From an uncultured Ruminococcus sp. (GTDB taxonomy: Bacteria; Bacillota; Clostridia; Oscillospirales; Acutalibacteraceae), in NCBI GenBank assembly GCA_902778175.1, contig CACYWT010000007.1:1-64000 (forward strand): DNA of 64,000 nucleotides. Reading direction: 5' to 3'. The notes beneath the pieces are model-generated. The model was not told the DNA's origin and did no database searches. It was given only the letters and a program-made list of their open reading frames with translations. Of the stretch, positions 1 to 9,116 are shown piece by piece. Made by a program: the position numbers and the translations under genes. The first letter of the stretch is position 1; each line of letters opens with the position of its first letter.

Positions 1-32
1 TTTTGCGGCTTTCCCGCTTTTTCCTTGCATTT

Positions 33-61
33 ATTATACCATATTTCACGCGTTCTGTCAG
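33..61 (-). promoter_or_regulatory. sigma-A type promoter for a gene left of the window
   Basis: On the minus strand CTGACA (56-61) is followed after exactly 17 bp by TATAAT (33-38), with TG just before the -10. It points out of the window, so the gene it serves is not visible. Confidence 0.55.
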
Positions 62-184
62 TATTTATCGGAGATTTGAGGTTGTTCAGTTTACATTAAA
101 TATTTTCATACGATAAAATTTTAACACATAAAAGTCCTGAAATCAATAGGCAGAATCAAAATCTCACGCCATCATATATTTATA

Positions 185-213
185 TTGATTTTTGCGCAGT
201 AAAACCTTATAAT
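185..213 (+). promoter_or_regulatory. promoter of the Smr-domain gene
   Basis: TTGATT (185-190), a 17 bp spacer and TATAAT (208-213) stand about 35 bp before the chosen ATG at 248. Confidence 0.6.
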
Positions 214-247
214 AAAACCATCGGTTTTGTTAAAGGCAGGGATAAAA

Positions 248-484
248 ATGAGTTACTTCATGACAATAGACCTTCACGGAATGACCTGTGCACAGGCAAA
301 GGAAGAGCTTGAGTGCACATTGAGATCCATTCCGCAGGACACAAGAGAGCTTACTGTAGTACACGGTTATCACGGTGGAACAGCTCTGCGTGATCTTGTG
401 CGCAGCTACCGTCACCCAAAAATCGAACGGAAAATGCTTTCCATGAATAACGGCAGCACTGTTTTCATAATAAAAAAGAAATGA
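248..484 (+). CDS. Small Smr-domain protein
   Basis: A 78-residue protein that is essentially one Smr domain. The family motifs are visible: DLHGMT near the N-terminus and HGYHGGTALRD in the middle, followed by the short C-terminal strand. Smr domains of MutS2 and stand-alone proteins bind or nick nucleic acids, and some act in ribosome-collision rescue; which role applies here cannot be told. The ATG at 248 was chosen over the TTG at 227 because AGGCAGGG sits 6 bp before it. The gene is monocistronic, with its own promoter and a hairpin terminator. Confidence 0.8.
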   Translation: MSYFMTIDLHGMTCAQAKEELECTLRSIPQDTRELTVVHGYHGGTALRDLVRSYRHPKIERKMLSMNNGSTVFIIKKK

Positions 485-515
485 GAAGCCTTTGACGGCT
501 TCTCATTTTTTCTTT
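483..515. terminator. Intrinsic terminator between the Smr gene and the GH13 gene
   Basis: An 8 bp stem, GAGAAGCC/GGCTTCTC, is followed by a T-rich run. It overlaps the Smr stop codon and lies between convergent genes, so it may serve both. Confidence 0.8.
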
Positions 516-529
516 TATACAGATCGGTC

Positions 530-2077
530 TCAGATCCTGATAAGGGCAAGGGTCTGGGGCTGCATTACAATATAGCTGCCCTTTTTCTCATAGCCGCCTA
601 TTGCGAATACTGTTTCTCCGTCAAAGGCAAAGGGAGCCTTCTGCTCTTTTTCGGTGGGATTGACCGCAATTATGAAGTTTCCGCGCTTGAATATGAAAGG
701 ATATTTTTCCTTTACGGCATAAATGACCTCAAATTCTCCGTCTGACTGGAGATCGGGATTTTCATGACGGATCGCTATTACCCTGCGCAGAGTATTGAGG
801 ATAGAATCCGGATCCTTTTCTGCATCTTCTACGGTCGGAGCATTTTCTGACGTATCGACCGGAAGATAGAGATCCTTTGCGTCGGCAGTTGAAAATCCGT
901 GATTTGCCGTATTGTCCCACTGCATAGGAGTACGGGTACCAGTACGGCTGAAACCGCCCTCCTTACTGTTAAGACCGTCCATGAATTTCATTCCGATCTC
1001 ATCGCCGTAATACAGGAAAGGTACGCCCGGCATCATAAAGATAAAGGAATATGCAAGCTTTGCCTCCTGCTGTGAGAACATCTTTGTCATTCTCGGAGTA
1101 TCATGGTTGCAGGTTATGAAGCTGATATAACCTTTGTCCTTTGTAGCGTTGAGATCATCAAGGTATTCATCAAGGAATTTTGTTATATCGCCCTTGCCGT
1201 TTTTGCCGAAAACAGCTTTACATTCGCCTGTCTGCCAGTTTTTGTCACGGAAAAGATAACGATAGCCGTTATTGTCATGGTCAAGATAAAAATCGCAGTG
1301 GAATCCGGCGCCGATCGCTACTTTCGGATTGCACCATTCCGATATAAGCGCAGCATCGGGATAATCCTTGTCAAGCATCTCCCGGATACCCTTCCATATC
1401 CTGCAGGTTTCCGGCTTTTCTCCGTCCTCATTCTTGACAAGGGAATCCGCCATATCTACACGGAACCCGTCGCAGCCTGCATCAAGCCAGAAACGCATTA
1501 TATCCTTCAGAGCCTCTACTGTCGCAAGGCAATCGGGATCGGAAGGCGATTTCTGCCATGCAGGATGTGTAATATTATTGAAACCGTAATTCAGCGCCGG
1601 CTGAGAACTGAAAAAGTTTACAAGATAGTTTCCGTCACGGTCGGTGATTCCGCAGAGCAGACGGTACTGAGGCGGCGCCTCCCATACGCTGTCCGTCCAG
1701 ATATAGCGTCCGCTGAATTCATTCTTTTCGGGTTGCTTGCTTTTTCTGAACCATTCGTTCTGATCCGAAGTATGTCCCGGGACCAGATCGAGAAGGATCT
1801 TTATACCCTTTTCATGCGCGAGAGAAAAAAGCTCCCCTAAATCCTCATTTGTGCCATAGCGCTCTGCAACCTTGTAATAATCCCTGACGTCATAGCCTGC
1901 GTCCATAAAGGGTGAATCAAATACGGGATTGAGCCATATTGCATTGCAGCCAAGACTCCTGACATAATCCAGCTTTGACATTATTCCCCTGATATCACCT
2001 ATTCCGTCACCGTTGCTGTCACAGAAAGTCTGGGGGTAGATCTCATAGAATACTGCGTCCTTTAACCAATTCGGCAT
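530..2077 (-). CDS. GH13 alpha-glucosidase / maltodextrin hydrolase (cytosolic)
   Basis: A 515-residue (beta/alpha)8 glycoside hydrolase of family GH13. The nucleophile is Asp208 (GFRVDMADS), the acid/base Glu247 (ISEWCNP) and the third acid Asp326 (NHDTPR); the N-terminal YEIYPQTFCDSNGDGIGD block is typical of oligo-1,6-glucosidases and related alpha-glucosidases. There is no signal peptide, so it should act on imported maltodextrin or on glycogen breakdown products. It is preceded by asnB on the same strand, and the glgB locus lies close by, pointing to storage-glucan metabolism. Exact linkage specificity (alpha-1,4, alpha-1,6 or trehalose synthase-like) cannot be read from the sequence. 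Confidence 0.85.
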   Translation of the reverse strand: MPNWLKDAVFYEIYPQTFCDSNGDGIGDIRGIMSKLDYVRSLGCNAIWLNPVFDSPFMDAGYDVRDYYKVAERYGTNEDLGELFSLAHEKGIKILLDLVPGHTSDQNEWFRKSKQPEKNEFSGRYIWTDSVWEAPPQYRLLCGITDRDGNYLVNFFSSQPALNYGFNNITHPAWQKSPSDPDCLATVEALKDIMRFWLDAGCDGFRVDMADSLVKNEDGEKPETCRIWKGIREMLDKDYPDAALISEWCNPKVAIGAGFHCDFYLDHDNNGYRYLFRDKNWQTGECKAVFGKNGKGDITKFLDEYLDDLNATKDKGYISFITCNHDTPRMTKMFSQQEAKLAYSFIFMMPGVPFLYYGDEIGMKFMDGLNSKEGGFSRTGTRTPMQWDNTANHGFSTADAKDLYLPVDTSENAPTVEDAEKDPDSILNTLRRVIAIRHENPDLQSDGEFEVIYAVKEKYPFIFKRGNFIIAVNPTEKEQKAPFAFDGETVFAIGGYEKKGSYIVMQPQTLALIRI

Positions 2078-2095
2078 TTTGTTATCCTCCTTATT

Positions 2096-2119
2096 TTTAA
2101 GGCAGCACCGCCTTAATCT
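2096..2119. repeat. Short palindrome related to the dispersed AAGGCA repeat
   Basis: TTAAGGC and GCCTTAA flank a 6 nt loop just upstream of the GH13 gene. The outer AAGGC resembles the start of the dispersed repeat seen at 15433, 24613, 31443 and 44015. It could equally be a weak terminator for asnB. Confidence 0.35.
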
Positions 2120-2198
2120 GTTATTTTGTTTTGATTATAGCATATTTCAACTAAAAATCAAATAATATTATTTAAAAAATATTGAAAATGCTAATATT

Positions 2199-4034
2199 TT
2201 ATACGATACTGACATTGTATTTTCTGAACCAGTGGTCAAGCTGTATTATATATGCCAGAATCTGAGGCGCCCTCATAAGCTGTCCGTACCACGGTGAGGA
2301 TATCTTATCCGGATGCTGTATGATCTCCTCTACACCGTCTTTGTCAATAAATTCATTCAGCGGAGATGTCGGATCATTGATTATTTCCCTCGCCCTGCCT
2401 GCGCACAGCCCGAAATATAACGGATTATGCGTCTTGGGATACGGACTTTTCTTTCTGTCTATTATGCTGTCGGGAAGAAGACCTCTGAAAGCGGAACGGA
2501 CTATACCTTTCTCTCTCCCCATATGAGCTTTGATGCTCCACGGCAGATTGAACGCATAATCCACAATTCTCCAGTCACAGAACGGAACTCTTACCTCAAG
2601 TCCGTTATACATTGACATACGGTCTTTCCTGTCGAGAAGATTCTGCATGAACCAGTAGAAATTCAGAGAAAACATCTCTCTCATTCTTGCGTCAAGCCTG
2701 CTGTCGCTTTTAAGCTTTTCGGTATTTCTGCAGGTATCGCTGTAACGCTGACGGACATATTCTTCACCTCGGGGAAGAAATCCTTTTTTAAGGATCGACC
2801 GGCGAATATCAAATGATCTCGACCACGGGAAATTATCGTCGAACAATATTTCCTTATTATGATACCATGGATATCCCCCGAAAAGCTCATCAGCACATTC
2901 TCCGGAAAGTCCGACTGTGAATTTCTCTTTTATTTTTCCGCAGAAAAGCAGAAGTGATGAATCAACATCAGCCATTCCGGGAAGATCACGGGCGTCTGTT
3001 GCCTGAGTCAGCGCAATAAACAGATCATAATTATCTATTTCCACGCTGTGATGCTCTGAACCGATAGCGTCGGTCATAATTCCTATAAATTCACTGTCCG
3101 GCGTCGGCTGGAAAAGGCTTCTGGTAAAATACCGGCTGTTATCCGTATAATCAACGGAATAAGTATCTATCGCGCCGGAGCCGATCCTTTTCATATACTC
3201 AGCCGCCGCATAGGAAATAATGCTCGAATCAAGCCCGCCTGACAGGAAACAACAGAGCGGAACATCTGACACAAGCTGTCTTTCTATTGAATCCGTAATA
3301 AGCTCTCTGACTTCCCTGATGCTTGTTTCCGTATCCGAATAATGCTCATGCGCCGTAAGTCTGAAATATCTTCTGCAGCCGAATCCGTTACTGTTAAGTA
3401 CGGCATATTCGCCCGGCAGCAATTCCTTTATTCCCTTGAAGATTCCCTGACCCGGAGTCCTGCCGGGACCGAGAAATAATATTTCCGTCAGACCCTGACT
3501 GTCGATCTGCGGCTTCACAAGTGGATTTTTAAGCAGCGTCTTGATCTCGGACGCAAAGATGATGCCGGTGTCGTAAAGATAATAAAAAAGCGGCTTTACA
3601 CCTATCCTGTCCCTCGCAAGAAACAGACTGTTCGTTTCACTGCACCATACCGCAAAGGCAAAAATACCGTTAAGCCTTTCCAGACAACCGCTGCCCCAGC
3701 ATATAAAGGCTGTCAGCACAACTTCGGTATCACTTTTCGTATCGAATGAATAGCCTTCCGCTGTCAGTTCATCTCTTAACTCCCGTGTATTGTAAAGTTC
3801 TCCGTTATAGACTATCGTATATGTTTTTTCCGCATGGGTTTTGGTCATCGGCTGCCTGCCGTTTACGGGATCTATGACCGCAAGACGGCGGTGGATCAGA
3901 GCAGTATTTCCGTCGATCATTATTCCCCCGTCGTCGGGTCCTCTTTTTTTCAGAGTTTCAGACATTGACGAAAGAATATCCTGTACCGATCTCATTCCGA
4001 GATTTTTGTCATACCAGCCTGCAATTCCACACAT
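2199..4034 (-). CDS. asnB: Asparagine synthetase B, glutamine-hydrolysing
   Basis: A 611-residue enzyme that makes asparagine from aspartate, ATP and glutamine. The start at 4034 leaves Met-Cys-Gly-Ile-Ala-Gly, so Cys2 is the class II glutaminase nucleophile; GGGTGA precedes it by 5 bp, which favours it over the longer reading at 4043. The N-terminal Ntn domain shows KRGPDDGG and RRLAVID, and the synthetase domain carries the PP-loop SGGLDSS and the later SGECADELFGGYPW block. Many asnB-like proteins modify peptides or sugars instead, but all catalytic features of a true AsnB are present. Its place beside glucan genes is unexplained. Confidence 0.88.
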   Translation of the reverse strand: MCGIAGWYDKNLGMRSVQDILSSMSETLKKRGPDDGGIMIDGNTALIHRRLAVIDPVNGRQPMTKTHAEKTYTIVYNGELYNTRELRDELTAEGYSFDTKSDTEVVLTAFICWGSGCLERLNGIFAFAVWCSETNSLFLARDRIGVKPLFYYLYDTGIIFASEIKTLLKNPLVKPQIDSQGLTEILFLGPGRTPGQGIFKGIKELLPGEYAVLNSNGFGCRRYFRLTAHEHYSDTETSIREVRELITDSIERQLVSDVPLCCFLSGGLDSSIISYAAAEYMKRIGSGAIDTYSVDYTDNSRYFTRSLFQPTPDSEFIGIMTDAIGSEHHSVEIDNYDLFIALTQATDARDLPGMADVDSSLLLFCGKIKEKFTVGLSGECADELFGGYPWYHNKEILFDDNFPWSRSFDIRRSILKKGFLPRGEEYVRQRYSDTCRNTEKLKSDSRLDARMREMFSLNFYWFMQNLLDRKDRMSMYNGLEVRVPFCDWRIVDYAFNLPWSIKAHMGREKGIVRSAFRGLLPDSIIDRKKSPYPKTHNPLYFGLCAGRAREIINDPTSPLNEFIDKDGVEEIIQHPDKISSPWYGQLMRAPQILAYIIQLDHWFRKYNVSIV

Positions 4035-4118
4035 AAATATCACCCGTTTCCATGATATTCAAATAATGGAAATACGTTACAGCTATAAACGTAAAATAAT
4101 TGATCTTACGCTCCCGTA

Positions 4119-4646
4119 TTATCTTGCGAAAAGCCCCGTTATCTCATCAACCGCCGACATTACGCTGTTGAAGCCGAATTCCTTTTCGTATTTATAGAAT
4201 GAATAAAAGCTGCCCATAAGCTGATAGGTTATCCGTACATTTGCAGATGCATCATTTCTGACGTCAGGATATTCATTGAAGATCCTTTCCTTCAGCTCGA
4301 CCTCTATCTGCTCCGGCAGCTTTGAAAACTGTGATCCGGAAAAAAGTATGCTGATTAGCCCTATCCTTGCGTAGAAATTCTCAATCAGCTGATGACTTCC
4401 GGTAACCGGATCATCGACAAATATCCGCGGATTCTCCACGCTCTGCACTATATCCTTTATTACCTCCATCTGCAGCCGCTCGGACATATCATATATGTCC
4501 TTATAGTGAAGATAAAACGTAGCTTTGCTTATCTCAGCATTTTCACATAATTCCTTGACAGTGATCTTTTCAAGCGGTTTGCGTGTCCTTATCGCCAGAA
4601 ATGCATTGCGCAGACCTCTTTCTGTCTTTTTTTCCCGAAGATCCAT
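4119..4646 (-). CDS. TetR/AcrR family regulator, divergent from glgB
   Basis: A 175-residue protein whose first ~55 residues form a TetR helix-turn-helix (ITVKELCENAEISKATFYLHYKD). The C-terminal ligand domain is not diagnostic. It is transcribed away from glgB with a 139 bp shared intergenic region, so control of glgB and of itself is plausible. The gene also reads towards asnB and the GH13 gene on the same strand, and its stop lies 84 bp upstream of the asnB start, so the three could be one unit. The ligand is unknown. Confidence 0.8.
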   Translation of the reverse strand: MDLREKKTERGLRNAFLAIRTRKPLEKITVKELCENAEISKATFYLHYKDIYDMSERLQMEVIKDIVQSVENPRIFVDDPVTGSHQLIENFYARIGLISILFSGSQFSKLPEQIEVELKERIFNEYPDVRNDASANVRITYQLMGSFYSFYKYEKEFGFNSVMSAVDEITGLFAR

Positions 4647-4708
4647 GGCGTTCTCCTTTTTAATTATTTAATATAGTCTGTTATTTGACTGCTGTACAAA
4701 ATCGTATA

Positions 4709-4736
4709 TTGATTTATATGCAGTTTGTGTTATATT
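4709..4736 (+). promoter_or_regulatory. Probable glgB promoter
   Basis: TTGATT (4709-4714), 16 bp and TATATT (4731-4736) lie about 50 bp before the glgB start. Confidence 0.45.
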
Positions 4737-4785
4737 AATTATAGTACGTTAATAAACCACTGTCAATATTCAAGGAGGATGTCTT

Positions 4786-6555
4786 ATGGATTTTTACAAT
4801 TTCTACACAGGCAATGAATTTGAGGCTTACAAATGGCTCGGCGCACATTATACCCCTGAAAAAACTGTATTCCGTACATTCGCGCCTCAGGCAGGTAAAA
4901 TTGATCTGGTTCTTGAGGATAAGATCATTCCTATGAAACAGGTTTATAACGGTCAGTTCTATGAAGCTGAAATTGAAGATCTCCCCTGCGGAGCAAAATA
5001 TGAATACCGTATATATAAGGGCAATTCATATACCGATCATTGTGATCCTTACGGTTACGCTATGGAACTTCGTCCGGCTCACCGCTCGATCACTGTCGAT
5101 ACCTCGGAACACAGCTTTGAGGACGATACTTGGCTTAAAAAACGCTCGGATATGAAAAAGAAACCTCTGAATATATATGAACTTCACGCCGGTTCTTTCC
5201 GCAAACCGGGAACAAACGCCGACGATTGGTATACATATGACCAGCTGGGCGCTCTGCTCATTCCCTACCTTAAAGAAAACGGATATAATTATGTCGAATT
5301 TCTTCCACTGTGCGAGCATCCGAGCGATGAAAGCTGGGGATATCAGACAACGGGCTACTATTCCCCCACAAGCCGCTACGGTTCGCCTGAACAGCTCAAA
5401 AAGCTTATTGATATGCTGCATAAAAATGAGATCGGCGCAATACTTGATTTCGTTCCCGTACATTTCGCTGTTGACAGCTATGGTCTTTTTAAATATGACG
5501 GCTCCGCGCTGTATGAATATCCCAGCAATGACGTCGGCATGAGCGAATGGGGCAGCTGTAATTTTATGCATTCACGCGGCGAGGTAAAAAGTTTCCTGCA
5601 GTCCTCGGCTAATTTCTGGCTGAATGAATATCATTTCGACGGACTCAGAATGGACGCTATCAGCCGCATAATCTTCTGGCAGGGCGACGAAAGACGCGGT
5701 GTAAACGGAAATGCGCTCGATTTTGTAAAAAATATGAATTCCTATCTCAAGAAAAACAATCCCGGATGTATGCTCATCGCAGAGGACAGCACAAGCTTCA
5801 AGGGCATCACGGCAGATACCGCCAAAGGCGGTCTGGGATTCGATTATAAATGGGATCTCGGTTGGATGAACGATACAATGAAATATTTCGGTCTTGAACC
5901 TGAAAAAAGACATGAGAACTATCATAAGCTGACTTTCTCAATGATGTATTTCGGTGACGAAAATTATCTCCTTCCCCTTTCTCATGACGAGGTAGTGCAT
6001 TGCAAGGGAACTATCGTAAATAAAATGTACGGCACTCCTGACGAAAAGCTTGCTCAGGCAAAGGCAATGTATATGTATATGATGGTCCACCCCGGCAAAA
6101 AGCTTAATTTCATGGGTAATGAGCTTGGTCAGCTGCGCGAATGGGATGAAAAAAGAGAGCTTGATTTTGATATTCTTGATGACCCCAGACATAAGGGATT
6201 CAATGATTTCATAAAGAAGCTTAACGCTATCTATCTTTCGGACAGCGCATTGTCTGAGGGGGATTACGATAAGGAAGGATTCAGATGGGAGGATTGCAGC
6301 AGTGAGGATAAACTGCTGTATGCTATAAGAAGAAGCAGCAAAAAGGACAGCATTATTGCCGTATTTAATTTCGGCAGGGATATGCAGACAGGATATCCGA
6401 TCGAACTTGAAAACGGCGGAAAACCCGAACTGCTCTTATTCTCGGATGACAAGAGTTTCGGCGGAAAAAGCGAAGCTTCTGCTCTTTTCCGTGTTGAAGA
6501 CAATAAGGTGATATTTGATATTCCCGGCTTTTCGGCTGCAATTATCAGAGTTTGA
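4786..6555 (+). CDS. glgB: 1,4-alpha-glucan (glycogen) branching enzyme
   Basis: A 589-residue GH13 branching enzyme that transfers alpha-1,4 glucan segments to alpha-1,6 positions. An N-terminal CBM48-like domain (about 15-110) precedes the catalytic barrel. The nucleophile is Asp290 (FDGLRMDAIS), the acid/base Glu333 (LIAEDST) and the third acid Asp401 (PLSHDEVVH). ELHAGSFRK and YQTTGYYSPTSRYG are characteristic of the family. AGGAGG precedes the start by 7 bp. It lacks the extra N-terminal domain of enteric GlgB. No glgC or glgA lies nearby. Confidence 0.92.
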   Translation: MDFYNFYTGNEFEAYKWLGAHYTPEKTVFRTFAPQAGKIDLVLEDKIIPMKQVYNGQFYEAEIEDLPCGAKYEYRIYKGNSYTDHCDPYGYAMELRPAHRSITVDTSEHSFEDDTWLKKRSDMKKKPLNIYELHAGSFRKPGTNADDWYTYDQLGALLIPYLKENGYNYVEFLPLCEHPSDESWGYQTTGYYSPTSRYGSPEQLKKLIDMLHKNEIGAILDFVPVHFAVDSYGLFKYDGSALYEYPSNDVGMSEWGSCNFMHSRGEVKSFLQSSANFWLNEYHFDGLRMDAISRIIFWQGDERRGVNGNALDFVKNMNSYLKKNNPGCMLIAEDSTSFKGITADTAKGGLGFDYKWDLGWMNDTMKYFGLEPEKRHENYHKLTFSMMYFGDENYLLPLSHDEVVHCKGTIVNKMYGTPDEKLAQAKAMYMYMMVHPGKKLNFMGNELGQLREWDEKRELDFDILDDPRHKGFNDFIKKLNAIYLSDSALSEGDYDKEGFRWEDCSSEDKLLYAIRRSSKKDSIIAVFNFGRDMQTGYPIELENGGKPELLLFSDDKSFGGKSEASALFRVEDNKVIFDIPGFSAAIIRV

Positions 6556-6564
6556 CCGCAATAA

Positions 6565-6611
6565 TAAAAAATGCCCGTATTCCGGAAAAAAGGATACGGG
6601 CATTATTCTTT
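6565..6611. terminator. Bidirectional terminator between glgB and the dockerin gene
   Basis: ATGCCCGTAT and its complement form a stem of about 12 bp with an A-rich run on the left and a short T-rich tail on the right. It sits between two convergent stop codons. Confidence 0.75.
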
Positions 6612-8037
6612 ATCTATAAAATGATCTGTATACCGAATACAGGTCGCGCAGGTCAATTGATCCGTTTCTGTCAATATCCGAAGCAAGTCTTGCATTATCA
6701 GATAATACGGATCCTTTTATCAGGAATGAACTCAGGACTTTTACATCATTGGAATTTATACTTCCCTCTCCGGTCAGGTCGCCGTAAAGGATAACAGTAA
6801 GCATTCCGTGTCCCGGATAAGAAAAAGTCCAGCCTGTGCCGACATTTCCGCTTTTGACTTTCACGGAATTATGATTCCGGGCATAACTTATGTCATTTCC
6901 GTATAACAGTTCTTTTTTCAGTCCGGCAAGCGTCATAGGACGGTCGATATAAATATATCCGCCCGATATCAAAAGAGTTTCTTTGTCCGGTGATATTTTT
7001 TGCACTGAGGATTGTGTGTCAATGGAACCGCTTTCTGTTTCCGGGGTGTATGAGGCAGCATCTGTTTCTGAAGTATCAGAAGTGAGCGGCTGCTTTGAGG
7101 ATCCCTGCGGACGACTGTATTCTGACCGTTCATCTTCTTTTCTGACCGGAACAAATTGATCCCTGTCAAGGATCGTAAGTTCATAATTACTTAGTACAGC
7201 GATAGTATCGCCGCTTGAGATCAGACTGTCGATTTTTATTCCGGTATCGGCGGAGGAAACTGTTTCGCCGTTTTCTCCCAGCATATAAACAGTATTTCCG
7301 CGGAAGGAATAAACTGCGCTTTTACTTACGCAGGCATTGCTGTACGGTGAAGCGTACAGTTTTTCATATCCGTCATCAGAAGAAAACGAATAGACATTTC
7401 CGTCATTGTCGGAGCATCTGCCTGCAACCGGTTCCGAAACCGTAATATCGGCTTTGCCGGGCAAAAGTTTACCGCTGACAGTATCAAAAGCCCTGCCGGA
7501 ACACAATGCATAAACAACTCCGTCAGAATCGTTGAAGAACAATCTGTCGGGTTTTGAGGGACATTTTATCTGCTGGAGTAATATTCCGTATTTATTATAC
7601 TTTTGTATATATGAGGGCTTATTTTTATCTACCAGATATATATTATCATCATTGTCAAAAACCGGAGCCTCAGACGATACAGAAACACCGTCAAGTATAG
7701 TGTATTTTAAAGGAGTGAACTGATTATTCTCATTTGAAACATAAGCGTGATCGGGAAAACAGGTTATAAACCAGAGCATATCTTTTCCTACGGCAGCAAA
7801 ACTATAATCAATAGAATTAAGCTTTGTTTTTTTGCAGGCGCCCGATCTGTTTATTCTGATTATTTTCGGGAAACCATTTTCATCTGCGCTCATATAGAAT
7901 CCGCCGTGCCGGTCAGGAAGGCAGAAAAATTTCTTTCCTGCTGCATCTGACATTCCGGGAGAAACAGGCGACATCACGCATATAAGCATTATGGACATTA
8001 TTATAACACTGATGATACGGCAGCGTGTTTTTTTCAT
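6610..8037 (-). CDS. Secreted dockerin-bearing protein with predicted beta-propeller-like body
   Basis: A 475-residue protein. Residues 1-33 form a signal peptide (KKTRCR, then a hydrophobic core, then an Ala-Ala-Gly cleavage region). About residues 35-300 contain repeated short strands with polar turns (for example DNDDNIYLVDK, NDSDGVVYAL, DNDGNVYSF) resembling a beta-propeller. A Ser/Thr-rich linker follows (about 310-350), then a strand-rich segment. The C-terminal ~60 residues form a type I dockerin with two calcium loops, DLTGEGSINSND and DIDRNGSIDLRD. The protein should dock on a cohesin scaffold outside the cell. No catalytic motif was recognised, so its cargo role is unknown. Confidence 0.75.
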   Translation of the reverse strand: MKKTRCRIISVIIMSIMLICVMSPVSPGMSDAAGKKFFCLPDRHGGFYMSADENGFPKIIRINRSGACKKTKLNSIDYSFAAVGKDMLWFITCFPDHAYVSNENNQFTPLKYTILDGVSVSSEAPVFDNDDNIYLVDKNKPSYIQKYNKYGILLQQIKCPSKPDRLFFNDSDGVVYALCSGRAFDTVSGKLLPGKADITVSEPVAGRCSDNDGNVYSFSSDDGYEKLYASPYSNACVSKSAVYSFRGNTVYMLGENGETVSSADTGIKIDSLISSGDTIAVLSNYELTILDRDQFVPVRKEDERSEYSRPQGSSKQPLTSDTSETDAASYTPETESGSIDTQSSVQKISPDKETLLISGGYIYIDRPMTLAGLKKELLYGNDISYARNHNSVKVKSGNVGTGWTFSYPGHGMLTVILYGDLTGEGSINSNDVKVLSSFLIKGSVLSDNARLASDIDRNGSIDLRDLYSVYRSFYR

Positions 8038-8218
8038 TATTTATCCCACCCGAAAAAAACAATTCATAATTAATATTATTTTATCAGATAATATCATATT
8101 ATGCAATCAGCAGCTGTTATAATGCTCTATTATTTACGAAACAGACAAATATAAGACTGTATTATAGTGCAACAAAACGATAAATGATCCTTTGGTTTTT
8201 TCTCTGATATTAAATGCA

Positions 8219-8265
8219 TAAAAAAATCGCATGAAACCGAGCCTTACTCAGTTTTCATGCGATTT
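8219..8265 (-). terminator. Terminator of the tRNA-Ser pair
   Basis: On the minus strand a stem of about 13 bp (AAATCGCATGAAA with its complement) is followed by a run of T. It lies 4 bp beyond the tRNA-Ser(GCT) 3' end. Confidence 0.85.
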
Positions 8266-8268
8266 GAG

Positions 8269-8355
8269 CGGAGGACAAGGGATTCGAACCCTCGCGCCGG
8301 TCTCCCGACCTACTCCCTTAGCAGGGGAGCCCCTTCACCACTTGGGTAATCCTCC
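8269..8355 (-). tRNA. tRNA-Ser(GCT)
   Basis: Read on the minus strand, acceptor strands GGAGGAT and GTCCTCC pair, the anticodon loop is CTGCTAA (anticodon GCT), a long variable arm (GGTCGGGAGACC) is present as expected for serine, and the T loop is GGTTCGAATCC. The discriminator is G, and CCA is not encoded. Confidence 0.93.
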
Positions 8356-8399
8356 AAATGCCAAAGAATACACAATATTCTGTTATCCCCGAAGGGTGG

Positions 8400-8485
8400 C
8401 GGAGAGGATGGGATTCGAACCCATGTGGCGTTGCCGCCAAACGGTTTTCAAGACCGCCTCGTTATGACCGCTTCGATACCTCTCC
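8400..8485 (-). tRNA. tRNA-Ser(TGA)
   Basis: On the minus strand GGAGAGG pairs with CCTCTCC, the anticodon loop is CTTGAAA (anticodon TGA), the long variable arm contains TTGGCGGCAACGCCA, and the T loop is GGTTCGAATCC. Discriminator G, no encoded CCA. It is transcribed first in a two-gene unit with tRNA-Ser(GCT), 44 bp apart. Confidence 0.93.
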
Positions 8486-8513
8486 GTATGTCGTTTATCC
8501 TGACGACTTATTT

Positions 8514-8542
8514 ATAATATCATATACAAAGAAAAAAGTCAA
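8514..8542 (-). promoter_or_regulatory. Promoter of the tRNA-Ser operon
   Basis: TTGACT (8537-8542), exactly 17 bp, TATTAT (8514-8519) on the minus strand, 28 bp before the tRNA-Ser(TGA) 5' end. Confidence 0.8.
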
Positions 8543-8645
8543 TAGAAATTTTTAATTTTTGATATATTATTTGATCATTTTCCTTCTCTGCAAAAAAAGA
8601 TCTTCATGCAGCCCTGTTTTTCATTCTTTGAACTATCGGTCATCA

Positions 8646-8837
8646 CTTTCACCTAACGTCAAAAAACAAGGGGTTTGAGAAGTCATTTTCAGAAAATGTA
8701 ACTTTTTTCAGCGAAACGTCCGAAAACTAAGTGCTGGCTTTGTATAAATTGCTATTCAAAAATAACCCCTTTCACCTACTGCACTCAAAAAGGGTATTTG
8801 AGGGGGCGTTTTCAGAAACTGTAATCATTTTTCAGCG
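8646..8837. repeat. Diverged direct repeat in a gene-free stretch
   Basis: Two copies of about 68 bp (8646-8713 and 8769-8837) both begin CTTTCACCTA, contain TTTGAG and TTTTCAGAAA, and end TTTTTTCAGCG or ATTTTTCAGCG. By eye they agree at roughly 70 percent of positions. The rest of 8543-9116 shows no gene; it separates the tRNA-Ser operon from the accessory cluster. Confidence 0.5.
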
Positions 8838-9116
8838 TTTTCACTATAGCAGATTTTAATAAGCTATCTTCAAAAAACTTCTGCTGCAACACAGACAAAA
8901 GCGCAAGCGCGAAATCCTTTCAAACAGATTCCACGCCTGCGTTTTATTTTGCCCACACTTCGCTACAAATCGCCTGTATGGGATTTATTATATTATATCG
9001 GATACGAATTCGTTTTCGGATAAAGCCCGACCAACGCCGAAAGAAACGGAGACGGTCGCCCGCGGATATGGAGAAGAGGACGAATTTGACTTCTCTGGTT
9101 ATTTCTTTCTGTTTAT

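Noticed and set aside
1103..1840. 245-codon plus-strand open frame inside the GH13 gene
   Set aside because: It is antisense to conserved catalytic regions of the GH13 enzyme, with no independent signals.
8231..8555. Open frames of 65-78 codons over the tRNA-Ser genes
   Set aside because: They are readings through two clear tRNA genes and their flanks.
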